25,758 bases of DNA from an uncultured Collinsella sp. GTDB lineage: Bacteria; Actinomycetota; Coriobacteriia; Coriobacteriales; Coriobacteriaceae. Positions within the stretch are counted from its first letter, which is position 1; the number at the start of each line of letters is the position of its first letter. Shown one piece after another: positions 16,967 to 24,436 of this stretch. The DNA is taken from contig CABQJJ010000020.1 in the NCBI GenBank assembly GCA_902464485.1, positions 1 to 25,758 of the forward strand, in the 5' to 3' direction. The position numbers and the translations under genes are program-made. The notes under the pieces are model-generated. The model ran no database searches and was not told the origin of the DNA. It saw only the letters and a program-made list of their open reading frames with translations.

Positions 16967-17048
16967 CCCACAGGAAGGGCTACTCTATGGCAGCAATGTA
17001 GTTCCATGTGGGTATCTCGTACCCCTTTAATGGTCAAGGCATAGTGTA
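16966..17048 (-). promoter_or_regulatory. pyrR leader: promoter candidate and alternative hairpins
   Basis: A -10-like TACACT (17043-17048) would start a leader near 17036. The leader can form hairpin 1 (GGGTA/TACCC, 17010-17024) or hairpin 2 (17007-17013 pairing with 16966-16972, 7 bp). These share four bases and exclude each other. Hairpin 2 abuts the terminator stem. No match to the Bacillus PyrR-binding loop was seen, so PyrR control is inferred from context. Confidence 0.45.
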
Positions 17049-17141
17049 GCCAACCTCGGGCTCAATTGCGAGTATAAATACAAGGCAATCCATAAACGGA
17101 GCCATTCGCTCCATAAACCTATATATATTTGCGGGACGAGC

Positions 17142-17170
17142 TTGAAAACGCACGCACGAGCTGGCATAAT
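17142..17170 (+). promoter_or_regulatory. Strong sigma70-type promoter P1 for rpmB
   Basis: TTGAAA (17142-17147), a 17-base spacer and CATAAT (17165-17170) with an upstream TG (extended -10) make a near-consensus promoter. It predicts a start near 17177 and a leader of about 160 bases ahead of rpmB. Confidence 0.65.
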
Positions 17171-17176
17171 CCCCTC

Positions 17177-17221
17177 TGCTACACGCAAATCGGATCTACG
17201 TCCAGGGCCGTAGCGTGGGCA
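17177..17221 (+). promoter_or_regulatory. Structured 5' leader upstream of rpmB
   Basis: Starting at the predicted P1 start, complementary segments TGC/GCA, CACGC/GCGTG (17182-17186 with 17213-17217) and CTACG/CGTAG (17196-17200 with 17209-17213) can build a nested hairpin. No T-run follows. The function is unknown; it is not recognised as a known riboswitch. Confidence 0.35.
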
Positions 17222-17257
17222 CTATCGCCATAAGAGAAATATCTCTGTGTAGATTAC

Positions 17258-17285
17258 GCACAGGGAGCTGCTTCTGTGCTATAGT
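17258..17285 (+). promoter_or_regulatory. Extended -10 promoter P2 for rpmB with overlapping palindrome
   Basis: TGCTATAGT (17277-17285) matches the rpsT promoter exactly and would start transcription near 17292. A 6-bp inverted repeat (GCACAG 17258-17263, CTGTGC 17274-17279) fills the spacer region and runs into the -10, an operator-like position. Confidence 0.5.
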
Positions 17286-17339
17286 TCAGGCTTGTTTGTT
17301 AACGCGACATGTTCGTTTGTCGCCCAAGGAGGGTCAGTT

Positions 17340-17528
17340 ATGTCCAAAGTATGCGAAGTTTGCGGTAAGCACCCCGTTGCCGGTCGCTCCATCAGCCACT
17401 CTCACCGCGTCACCAACCGTAAGTTCCGCCCCAACATTCAGCGCGTCTACGTCGTCGTCGATGGTCATCGTCGCAAGATGAACGTTTGCTCCACCTGCCT
17501 CAAGTCCGGCAAGGTTGCGCGCTCCTAA
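17340..17528 (+). CDS. rpmB: 50S ribosomal protein L28 (zinc-type)
   Basis: This 62-residue ribosomal protein has two CxxC pairs (Cys5/Cys8 and Cys50/Cys53) expected to hold zinc, the C+ form of L28. The core SISHSHRVTNRKFRPNIQRV is the family signature. ATG 17340 is chosen because AAGGAGG (17326-17332) sits seven bases upstream; the open frame extends 16 codons further without homology. It is a single-gene unit, divergent from pyrR, with its own promoters and terminator. Some bacteria carry a second, zinc-free L28; none is visible here. Confidence 0.97.
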   Translation: MSKVCEVCGKHPVAGRSISHSHRVTNRKFRPNIQRVYVVVDGHRRKMNVCSTCLKSGKVARS

Positions 17529-17596
17529 ATAAGGTCTTACCAACAAGTACCTCGGACTCTCCGGGTCAAAGACCTCGCGTTCATATAGAACTTACC

Positions 17597-17629
17597 AAAG
17601 GCGTCCTCCCCTACGGAGGGCGCCTTTTT
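17597..17629 (+). terminator. Intrinsic terminator of rpmB
   Basis: A 13-bp stem (17597-17609 with 17615-17627, one T-G wobble, 5-base loop) ends in a run of five T (17625-17629). It follows rpmB by about 70 bases. Confidence 0.88.
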
Positions 17630-17812
17630 GGTGTATTGACTACCAGCCGATCGTAAGACAACAAATATTCTCATATGTATATGCAAAAAGTCGTTCTCGA
17701 CAACCCGACGCCTTTAAGCCAAAACCCTCTGGAACCAAATGCTGGCCAATACGGCTTCAGGGCACCAACACGGTGCAAAGCATCCGCTCTTCCCTACGCT
17801 AGACAGCATTAT

Positions 17813-17842
17813 TTAGTTGAATCGCTTCAGTTAGTTGAAGCG
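17813..17842. repeat. Direct and inverted repeats upstream of adhE
   Basis: Two exact copies of TTAGTTGAA (17813-17821, 17831-17839) are 18 bases apart. An inverted repeat CGCTTCA/TGAAGCG (17823-17829, 17836-17842) overlaps them. Located about 50-80 bases before the -10, this is a plausible binding site for an adhE regulator. Confidence 0.45.
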
Positions 17843-17890
17843 TTTTAGTGTGCCTTTTACAGGAATCTTACCGTTTACCGAATTATTTAT

Positions 17891-17899
17891 TGCTATCAT
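17891..17899 (+). promoter_or_regulatory. Extended -10 promoter for adhE
   Basis: TGCTATCAT is an extended -10 (TG-n-TATCAT) with no good -35 at normal spacing. It predicts a start near 17906 and a 35-base leader. Confidence 0.45.
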
Positions 17900-17939
17900 G
17901 CAAGACGTAGGGTAAATCTCCGATCGCAAGGAGACACAA

Positions 17940-20588
17940 ATGGTGAAAAAGTCACCGGAAAACACTACTCCCGCAATTGTGGACAACGTAGAGGCGCTTG
18001 AGGCTAAGCTCGCTCAGATGCGAGAGGCCCAGGCGCTTTTTGCTACGTACACGCAGGAGCAGGTCGACAAGATCTTCTATGAGGCCGCCATGGCCGCCAA
18101 CAAGGCTCGTATCCCGTTGGCGAAGATGGCCATCGAGGAGACCGGCCGCGGCGTTCTTGAGGACAAGGTCATCAAGAACCACTACGCCGCAGAGTACATC
18201 TACAACGCTTACAAGAACACCAAGACCTGTGGCGTTTTGGAGCGCGACGAGGCCTACGGCATCACCAAGATCGCTGAGCCCATCGGCATCGTGGGCGCCG
18301 TCATCCCGACGACCAACCCCACCTCCACTGCGATCTTCAAGACGCTGATCAGCCTGAAGACCCGCAACGGCATCATCATCTCCCCGCACCCGGCAGCCGC
18401 CAAGTGCACCATCGCCGCCGCCAAGCTCGTGCTTGACGCCGCCGTCAAGGCCGGCGCCCCCGAGGGCATCATCGGCTGGGTCGATGTCCCCTCCATCGAG
18501 CTGACCAACATGGTCATGCGCGACGTCGACATCATCCTCGCCACCGGTGGCCCGGGCATGGTCAAGGCCGCCTACTCCTCGGGCAAGCCCGCCCTGGGCG
18601 TTGGCGCCGGTAACACCCCGGTCATCATCGACGACACCGCCGACGTGCTGCTCGCCGTCAACTCCATCATCCACTCCAAGACCTTCGACAACGGCATGAT
18701 CTGCGCTTCCGAGCAGTCCGTGACCGTTATTGACACCATCTATGACCAGGTTAAGGCCGAGTTCCAGAAGCGCGGCTGCTACTTCGTCAAGCAGGGTGCC
18801 GAGATGGAAGCTCTGCGTGCCGCCATGTTCAAGAACGGCGCCCTCGATCACCGCATCCCCGGCATGGCTGCCGCCAAGATCGCCGAGCTCGCCGGCATCG
18901 AGGTTCCCGCCAAGACCAAGATTCTGATCGCCGAGGTCACCTCCACCGACCCCGCCAAGGAGGAGTTCTCCCACGAGAAGCTCTCCCCGGTCCTGGCCAT
19001 GTACCACGCCAAGGACTTCCAGGAGGCCGTCGACAAGGCCGAGCACCTGGTGCTCGCCGGTGGCCCGGGCCACACCGCCTCTCTGTACGTGCACCCCGCT
19101 CAGGCCGAGAAGATCAGCCTGTTCGAGCACGTCATGAAGGCCTGCCGTATCGTCATCAACACCCCGTCCTCGCACGGCGGCATCGGTGACCTGTACAACT
19201 TTGGCATGAAGCCGTCTCTGACCCTGGGCTGCGGCTCCTGGGGCGGCAACTCCGTCTCCGAGAACGTTGGGGTGAAGCACTTGATCAACGTTAAGACTGT
19301 GGCCGAGCGCCGTGAGAACATGCTGTGGTTCCGCGCTCCCGAGAAGGTCTACTTCAAGAAGGGTTCCACGCCCGTCGCTCTCGACGAGCTCGGTACCGTC
19401 ATGGGCAAGAAGCGCGCCTTCATCGTCACCGACCAGTTCCTCTTCAAGAATGGCAACACCCGCGCCATCGAGGCCAAGCTCGACGAGATGGGCATCGCCC
19501 ACGACTGCTTCTATGACGTCGAGCCCGATCCGTCGCTGCAGTGCGCACGTCGCGGCGCCAAGCAGATGGCTCTCTTTGAGCCGGACGTCATCATCGCCGT
19601 CGGCGGTGGCTCCGCTATGGACGCCGGCAAGATCATGTGGATGATGTACGAGCACCCCGAGTGCAAGTTTGAGGACATGGCCATGGACTTCATGGACATC
19701 CGCAAGCGTATCTTCACCTTCCCCGAGATGGGCAAGAAGGCCTACTTCGTCGCCGTCCCGACCTCCTCGGGTACCGGCTCCGAATGCACGCCGTTCGCCA
19801 TCATCACCGACAAGGAGACCGGCATCAAGTGGCCGCTCGCCGACTACGCGCTGCTCCCCAACATGGCTATCGTCGACGCCGACAACTGCATGACCGCCCC
19901 GCGCGGCCTGACCGCTGCCTCCGGCATCGACGTCATGACCCACGCCATCGAGTCCTACGTCTCCATCATGGCTTCCGACTACACCAAGGGCCTCTCCGAG
20001 CGCGCTGCCAAGCTCGTCTTTGAGAACCTGCCCTCCAGCTTCACGAACGGCGCCAAGGACCCGCACGCTCGCGAGGAGATGCACAACGCCTCCTGCATGG
20101 CCGGCATGGCCTTCGCCAACGCCTTCCTGGGCCTCAACCACTCCATGGCCCACAAGCTCGGCGCTTTCCATCACCTGCCCCACGGCCTCGCAAACGCCGT
20201 CATCCTGACCCGCGTTATGCGTTACAACGCCGCCGAGGCTCCCGTCAAGATGGGTACCTTCTCCCAGTATCCTTACCCCAACGCACTGCACAACTACGCC
20301 GAGATGGCCAAGTACTGCGGCATCGAGGGCAAGGACGACAAGGAGGTCTTCGAGAACTTCATCACGAAGCTCGAGGAGCTCAAGGACTTCATCGGCGTCA
20401 AGAAGACTATCGCCGACTACGGTGTTGACGAGCAGTACTTCCTCGACACCCTCGACGAGATGACCGAGCAGGCATTCAACGACCAGTGCACCGGCGCCAA
20501 CCCGCGCTACCCGCTCATGAGCGAGATCAAGGAGCTCTACCTGGACGCCTACTACGGCCGCGAGCCTCAGGACTACGCCGTCTGCTAG
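17940..20588 (+). CDS. adhE: Bifunctional aldehyde-alcohol dehydrogenase AdhE
   Basis: This 882-residue protein converts acetyl-CoA to acetaldehyde and then to ethanol, using two NADH. The N-terminal aldehyde dehydrogenase domain (about 1-445) has the catalytic cysteine at 255 in GMICASEQ. The C-terminal iron-dependent alcohol dehydrogenase (about 465-882) carries GGGSAMDAGK, VPTSSGTGSE and the expected iron ligands Asp664, His668, His734 and His748. The length equals that of full AdhE, whose relatives assemble into spirosome filaments. The start has AAGGAG six bases upstream. Codons are strongly biased to C-ending forms, as in highly expressed genes. A phosphotransferase-like gene follows on the same strand. 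Confidence 0.97.
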   Translation: MVKKSPENTTPAIVDNVEALEAKLAQMREAQALFATYTQEQVDKIFYEAAMAANKARIPLAKMAIEETGRGVLEDKVIKNHYAAEYIYNAYKNTKTCGVLERDEAYGITKIAEPIGIVGAVIPTTNPTSTAIFKTLISLKTRNGIIISPHPAAAKCTIAAAKLVLDAAVKAGAPEGIIGWVDVPSIELTNMVMRDVDIILATGGPGMVKAAYSSGKPALGVGAGNTPVIIDDTADVLLAVNSIIHSKTFDNGMICASEQSVTVIDTIYDQVKAEFQKRGCYFVKQGAEMEALRAAMFKNGALDHRIPGMAAAKIAELAGIEVPAKTKILIAEVTSTDPAKEEFSHEKLSPVLAMYHAKDFQEAVDKAEHLVLAGGPGHTASLYVHPAQAEKISLFEHVMKACRIVINTPSSHGGIGDLYNFGMKPSLTLGCGSWGGNSVSENVGVKHLINVKTVAERRENMLWFRAPEKVYFKKGSTPVALDELGTVMGKKRAFIVTDQFLFKNGNTRAIEAKLDEMGIAHDCFYDVEPDPSLQCARRGAKQMALFEPDVIIAVGGGSAMDAGKIMWMMYEHPECKFEDMAMDFMDIRKRIFTFPEMGKKAYFVAVPTSSGTGSECTPFAIITDKETGIKWPLADYALLPNMAIVDADNCMTAPRGLTAASGIDVMTHAIESYVSIMASDYTKGLSERAAKLVFENLPSSFTNGAKDPHAREEMHNASCMAGMAFANAFLGLNHSMAHKLGAFHHLPHGLANAVILTRVMRYNAAEAPVKMGTFSQYPYPNALHNYAEMAKYCGIEGKDDKEVFENFITKLEELKDFIGVKKTIADYGVDEQYFLDTLDEMTEQAFNDQCTGANPRYPLMSEIKELYLDAYYGREPQDYAVC

Positions 20589-20605
20589 TTTTAGCACGGT
20601 TTTTA

Positions 20606-20644
20606 ACGGCGGGGGTGCACGGGTGTTTCACACACCCCCGCCGT
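20606..20644 (+). terminator. Large GC hairpin after adhE
   Basis: A perfect 12-bp stem (20606-20617 with 20633-20644) lies 18 bases after the adhE stop. No T-run follows on either strand, so it may be a weak terminator or an mRNA 3'-end stabiliser that lowers expression of the next gene. Confidence 0.5.
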
Positions 20645-20676
20645 CGCTTCTATCGCATCGTTGAAAGGATGCAACC

Positions 20677-21441
20677 ATGCTGCTACCCGATTCCAAGACC
20701 GAGCTCGTCCGCCGTGGCAACAAGGTCGTTTACGACCTGGGCGACAAGATCGTCAAGGTCTTTAACGAGACCAAGCCTGTCTCCGACGTGTTCAACGAGG
20801 CTTTGAATCTTGCCCGCATCAATGAGTGCGGCATCCGCAGCCCCAAGGCTCTCGAGGTTTCCCAGCTCGAGAACGCCAACGGCTGGGCGCTCGTGACCGA
20901 GAAGGTTCCGGGCACCACCCTTGCCGAGAAGATGACTGCCGAGCCCCAGCGCTTTGGTGAGTACCTCGAGATGTTCGTCGATCTCCAGATCGAGATTCAC
21001 GGCTACACCTCCCCGCTGCTCAACCGTCAGCGCGACAAGTTCGCCCGCATGATCGACAGCCTTGATCAGCTCAATGCCACCACGCGCTATAACCTTCAGG
21101 AACGTCTGGACGGCATGACCAAGGAGTTCAAGGTCTGCCACGGCGACTTCAACCCCTCCAACGTCATCGTCGGCGACGACGGCCAGCTCTATGTGTGCGA
21201 CTGGGCACACGCCACCCAGGGCTCCCCTGCTGCCGACGTTGCCACGACCTACCTGCTCTTTGCCCTCAACAGCAAGGACCAGGCCGAGGCCTACCTGGAG
21301 CTCTACTGCGACCGCGCCGACATGCCCATGCAGGTCGTGCGTCAGTGGACGAGCATCGTCGCCGCTTCTGAGCTCGCTCGTAAGCGCAACGTGAACGATG
21401 AGTTCCTTAAGAACTGGATCGACGTCGTCGATTATCAGTAA
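20677..21441 (+). CDS. Phosphotransferase of the aminoglycoside/choline kinase fold, substrate unknown
   Basis: This 254-residue soluble protein has the small kinase-like fold of the APH/ChoK superfamily. The N-lobe has VVYDLGDKIVKVFN with a candidate ATP-binding lysine (24 or 27). The catalytic loop is HGDFNPSN (155-162, Asp157 as base) and the metal-binding aspartate is Asp175 in VCDWAH, replacing the DFG-like motif. GWALVTEKVPGTTL marks the hinge. It resembles an uncharacterised putative phosphotransferase family in anaerobes; resistance to aminoglycosides should not be assumed. It follows adhE by 88 bases, with a GC hairpin between and its own GAAAGG ribosome binding site, and ends at a strong terminator. 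Codon use resembles adhE. Confidence 0.8.
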   Translation: MLLPDSKTELVRRGNKVVYDLGDKIVKVFNETKPVSDVFNEALNLARINECGIRSPKALEVSQLENANGWALVTEKVPGTTLAEKMTAEPQRFGEYLEMFVDLQIEIHGYTSPLLNRQRDKFARMIDSLDQLNATTRYNLQERLDGMTKEFKVCHGDFNPSNVIVGDDGQLYVCDWAHATQGSPAADVATTYLLFALNSKDQAEAYLELYCDRADMPMQVVRQWTSIVAASELARKRNVNDEFLKNWIDVVDYQ

Positions 21442-21474
21442 TATCTGAGCGATTCATTTCGCATCGGAGGCACT

Positions 21475-21515
21475 AAGGAAACCCCGCAGCTCATCAGGGC
21501 TGCGGGGTTTCCTTT
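21475..21515 (+). terminator. Intrinsic terminator after the phosphotransferase gene
   Basis: A perfect 16-bp stem (21475-21490 with 21499-21514) with an 8-base loop ends in TTCCTTT. It lies 33 bases after the stop codon on the plus strand. Confidence 0.8.
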
Positions 21516-21540
21516 AACCCGTCGAACTTATTCACGCAAC

Positions 21541-21588
21541 AAAAAGGGCTGCCCCGTATCTCATCCTAAGAGAGATACGGGGCAGCCC
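21541..21588 (-). terminator. Intrinsic terminator of the rseP-ispG-proS unit
   Basis: A perfect 17-bp stem (21546-21562 with 21572-21588) with a 9-base loop is followed on the minus strand by five T. It lies 30 bases after the proS stop, back to back with the convergent plus-strand terminator. Confidence 0.9.
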
Positions 21589-21618
21589 CGCAATTACATC
21601 TAATAGCAGAAACGTCAA

Positions 21619-23340
21619 TTAGCGACGGGCAGCCTTCACAAGCTCAGCGACCTTAGCGACGACCTCGTCGATCGCCACGTCCTCACGCTCGCCCGTGGCA
21701 CGGTCCTTGAGCTCCACCGTGCCATTCTTGAGGCCGCGCTTACCCAAAACCACCTGATACGGGAAGCCCATAAGGTCGTTGTCGGCAAACTTAAAGCCGG
21801 GACGCTCGTCGCGGTCGTCCACGACAACCTCGATACCTTCGGCGCACAAGCCCTCGACGATTTGATTGCAGACGGTAGCGCACTCCTCCTTCTTGGGATC
21901 GAGCGGAATCACCGCAACTTCGTACGGAGCGACAGAGACCGGCCAGACGATGCCATGCTCGTCATTGTGCTGCTCCACGACGGCAGCGAGCGAGCGAGAC
22001 ACGCCCACGCCGTAGCAACCCATGATGAGCGGCTTCTCCTTGCCGTCCTCATCCATAAAGGTGGCACCCATGGCCTCGGAATACTTGGTACCCAGCTGGA
22101 AGACCTGAGAGACCTCGATGCCACGGGCAGCGGAGAGCGGCTTGCCGCAGTGCGGGCAGGGATCGCCGGCGACGACGGTGACCAGGTCGGCCCACTCATC
22201 GACGGTAAAGTCGCGCTCGGGGCAGGCGCCGGTAAAGTGATAGTCGACCTCGTTGGCACCACAAGCCCACTGTTTGGACTCGCGCAGACTCTCGTCACAG
22301 ACCAGACGAATGCCCTCGGGCAGGTTAACCGGTCCAATAAAGCCCTTATGCAGACCGTAGGTCTGGAGCTCCTCGTCGGTCATCATGCGATAGCCCTTGC
22401 CAAAGATGTGCTCGGCCTTGCAATCATTGAGCTCATGATCGCCCGGGACGATGGCCACGACGGGCTTGCCCTCGGCGTCGATAAGGGCAAGGGACTTGCG
22501 CGTGCCGTTCTCGGGGAACCCGAAGAACTTGGCAACGGCCTCGATGGTGCCCATACCCGGAGTCTCGACCTTGGTGAGTGTACCGTCGCCGGGACCCTCG
22601 GTCACGACGACCTTGGTGCTTGCCGCCTCGTCATCGGCAGCAAAGCCGCAATCGTCGCAGTAGACCAGCGAAGCCTCGCCGGCGTCGGCCAAAGCCATGT
22701 ACTCGACGGAGGTATCGCCGCCGATCTCGCCGGAGTCGGCAACGACGGGCAAGGCCTTGATGTAGCAGCGCTCGCAGATGTTAGCGTAGGCCTGCTTCAT
22801 CTTGTCGTACTCCTCCTGCAGGCTCTCCTGCGTGGCAGAGAAGCTGTAGGCGTCCTTCATGATGAACTCGCGACCGCGCATCAGACCAAAGCGGGGGCGG
22901 AACTCGTCGCGGAACTTATCCTGGATGTGGTAGAGATTGACAGGCAGCTGCTTATAGGAGCGCAGCTCATTGCGCACCAGGGCGGTGACAGTCTCCTCGT
23001 GGGTGGGACCCAGCACGAACTCACGGCCGTGACGGTCATCAAAGCGCACGAGCTCCTTGCCATAGGCGTCGATGCGACCGGATTCGCGCCACAGCTCAGC
23101 GTCAACCATAATGGGCATCATGAGCTCCTGGGCACCGGCGGCATCCATCTCGTCGCGCACGATGTTCTCGATCTTGCGAATCGAGCGCCATGCGAGCGGC
23201 AGATAGGAATACAGGCCGGCGGCCTCCTTGCGGATCATGCCGGCGCGAAGCAGCAGACGGTGGCTCGCAAGCTCGGCGTCCGCCGGATCCTCTTTGAGCG
23301 TCGGCGCGTAAAGCTTAGACATATACATTGCTCGAGTCAT
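21619..23340 (-). CDS. proS: Prolyl-tRNA synthetase, bacterial type
   Basis: This 573-residue class II synthetase charges tRNA-Pro. Motif 2 includes RDEFRPRFGLMRGREFIMKDAYSF (about 144-167) and GPTHEE holds the TxE proline-binding motif (Thr113, Glu115); motif 3 is GCYGVGVSR. Between motifs 2 and 3 sits the editing (INS) domain, with CDDC and CPHC pairs, that removes mischarged alanine. The C-terminal anticodon-binding domain begins at WPVSVAPYEVAVIPLD. The ATG at 23340 directly follows the ispG stop, with GAGGAG just upstream inside ispG. It is the last gene before the terminator. No T-box leader is visible because it is internal to an operon. Confidence 0.96.
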   Translation of the reverse strand: MTRAMYMSKLYAPTLKEDPADAELASHRLLLRAGMIRKEAAGLYSYLPLAWRSIRKIENIVRDEMDAAGAQELMMPIMVDAELWRESGRIDAYGKELVRFDDRHGREFVLGPTHEETVTALVRNELRSYKQLPVNLYHIQDKFRDEFRPRFGLMRGREFIMKDAYSFSATQESLQEEYDKMKQAYANICERCYIKALPVVADSGEIGGDTSVEYMALADAGEASLVYCDDCGFAADDEAASTKVVVTEGPGDGTLTKVETPGMGTIEAVAKFFGFPENGTRKSLALIDAEGKPVVAIVPGDHELNDCKAEHIFGKGYRMMTDEELQTYGLHKGFIGPVNLPEGIRLVCDESLRESKQWACGANEVDYHFTGACPERDFTVDEWADLVTVVAGDPCPHCGKPLSAARGIEVSQVFQLGTKYSEAMGATFMDEDGKEKPLIMGCYGVGVSRSLAAVVEQHNDEHGIVWPVSVAPYEVAVIPLDPKKEECATVCNQIVEGLCAEGIEVVVDDRDERPGFKFADNDLMGFPYQVVLGKRGLKNGTVELKDRATGEREDVAIDEVVAKVAELVKAARR

Positions 23341-24423
23341 TTATTTCTCCTCAATAAGCTTGTCGACCTCGGCCATGAGCGCGTCGACAATTTGATCCTC
23401 AGCTACTTTACCAATGATCTGGCCATGCGAAAAGAGCAGGCCCTGACCTCGTCCGCAGGCCACGCCCAGGTCGGCGTCGGAAGCCTCGCCGGGGCCATTA
23501 ACGGCACACCCCATCACGGCGATGGAAAGCGGAGCCGAATAGTTCTTGAGCCGCTCGGTAACCTCCTCCGCGATTGCGATGAGGTTAACCTGGCAGCGCG
23601 CACACGTGGGGCACGAGACGATCTCGGGACCACGACGACGCAGGCCAAGGGACTGCAGGATGCCCCAAGCGACCGGCGGCTCCTCGACCGGATCGGCCGT
23701 GAGCGACACACGCATGGTGTCGCCGATGCCTTCGGAAAGCAAGATACCCAAGCCTACGGAGCTCTTGATAGTGCCCTGTAGCTTGGTTCCCGCCTCCGTC
23801 ACGCCCAGATGGAGCGGAACATGCGGTATCTCGCGCGACAGAGCGCGATAAGTATCAAGCGTCGTAGCCACGCTATGCGCCTTGGCCGAAAGTACAATGT
23901 TCATAAAGCCGCGGTCTTCAAAATGCTTGACGAAACGCTCGCTCGACATCACAAGCTTTTCGGACTGCGTAAGATCGTCGCGCTCGGCAATATCCTGCTC
24001 AAGCGAGCCCGCATTCACGCCGATGCGAATCGCGCACCCAGCGGCGCCCGCAGCATCAATCACGGCATCGACCTTGGCCCAATCGCCGATGTTGCCGGGA
24101 TTAATGCGGAGCTTGGCGGCACCGGCCTCAACGGCGCCAATGGCCAGCTTGTGATTAAAGTGGATATCGGCAACGATCGGCACCGGCGACTCGGCACAAA
24201 TCGTGCGAAAGCCCTCGAGCGCGGCCTCGGTGGGCACACTCACGCGCACGATATCGCAACCGGCTTGCGCCAAGGCGCGAACCTGCGCAAGCGTAGAGCG
24301 AGCATCGGCAGTGTCGGTGCAGGTCATGGACTGAACCACCACCGGAGCGCCACCACCGATCTGCACGCCGCCCACAAACACGGGGCGCGTCAGCTCACGC
24401 GGCAAAGGATGGGATAAAGACAA
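23341..24423 (-). CDS. ispG: 4-hydroxy-3-methylbut-2-en-1-yl diphosphate synthase (IspG/GcpE)
   Basis: This 360-residue iron-sulfur enzyme catalyses the sixth step of the MEP isoprenoid pathway. The [4Fe-4S] ligands are visible: Cys271 and Cys274 in CPTC, Cys306 in GCAVNGPGE, and Glu313. The TIM-barrel part starts VFVGGVQIGGGAPVVVQSMT. The frame opens far upstream within rseP, but the best start is TTG at 24423, with GGGGAG eight bases upstream and 13 bases from the rseP stop; GTG at about 24435 is less well spaced. proS follows with no gap. Other MEP genes such as dxr probably lie upstream of the window. Confidence 0.95.
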   Translation of the reverse strand: MSLSHPLPRELTRPVFVGGVQIGGGAPVVVQSMTCTDTADARSTLAQVRALAQAGCDIVRVSVPTEAALEGFRTICAESPVPIVADIHFNHKLAIGAVEAGAAKLRINPGNIGDWAKVDAVIDAAGAAGCAIRIGVNAGSLEQDIAERDDLTQSEKLVMSSERFVKHFEDRGFMNIVLSAKAHSVATTLDTYRALSREIPHVPLHLGVTEAGTKLQGTIKSSVGLGILLSEGIGDTMRVSLTADPVEEPPVAWGILQSLGLRRRGPEIVSCPTCARCQVNLIAIAEEVTERLKNYSAPLSIAVMGCAVNGPGEASDADLGVACGRGQGLLFSHGQIIGKVAEDQIVDALMAEVDKLIEEK

Positions 24424-24436
24424 TCCAAACACTCCC

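Larger units (their letters stand above)
17630..17939 (+). other. Intergenic region upstream of adhE
   Basis: No gene is supported in these 310 bases. The stretch is more AT-rich than its surroundings and holds a short GCACC/GGTGC hairpin near 17763, the repeats at 17813-17842, an extended -10 at 17891-17899 and the adhE ribosome binding site (AAGGAG, 17929-17934). It is long enough for regulator binding. Confidence 0.6.

Noticed and set aside
16828..17037. Possible leader peptide reading through the pyrR attenuator
   Set aside because: There is no suitably spaced ribosome binding site for its TTG or internal ATG, and the frame runs past the pyrR start without a stop.
17090..17118. Two CCATAAAC copies flanking GGAGC/GCTCC between pyrR and rpmB
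   Set aside because: The pattern is short, lacks a T-run and could be chance in an AT-richer gap; it partly resembles the rpsT terminator sequence but no function can be assigned.
17177..17221. A tRNA or known riboswitch in the rpmB leader
   Set aside because: No cloverleaf, T-loop signature or recognisable riboswitch core is present; it is only a hairpin-forming segment.
17813..17842. The repeats upstream of adhE as a CRISPR fragment
   Set aside because: Only two 9-base units occur with no spacer structure or cas genes; a regulator site is more likely.
17952..20597. 881-codon open frame antisense to the whole of adhE
   Set aside because: It mirrors adhE codon by codon. Strong bias to C-ending codons removes stops on the opposite strand, and the predicted protein (Val/Leu/Gly/Asp-rich) resembles no family.
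20677..21441. Aminoglycoside resistance gene
   Set aside because: The APH-like fold alone does not show antibiotic phosphorylation. Codon use matches the neighbours and there is no mobile element nearby.
21862..23781. 639-codon plus-strand frame antisense to proS and ispG; similar long frames at 113-1222, 9051-10532, 14079-15404 and 15223-16359
   Set aside because: Each lies opposite a well-supported gene, has no credible ribosome binding site and has the low-complexity composition of a shadow frame.
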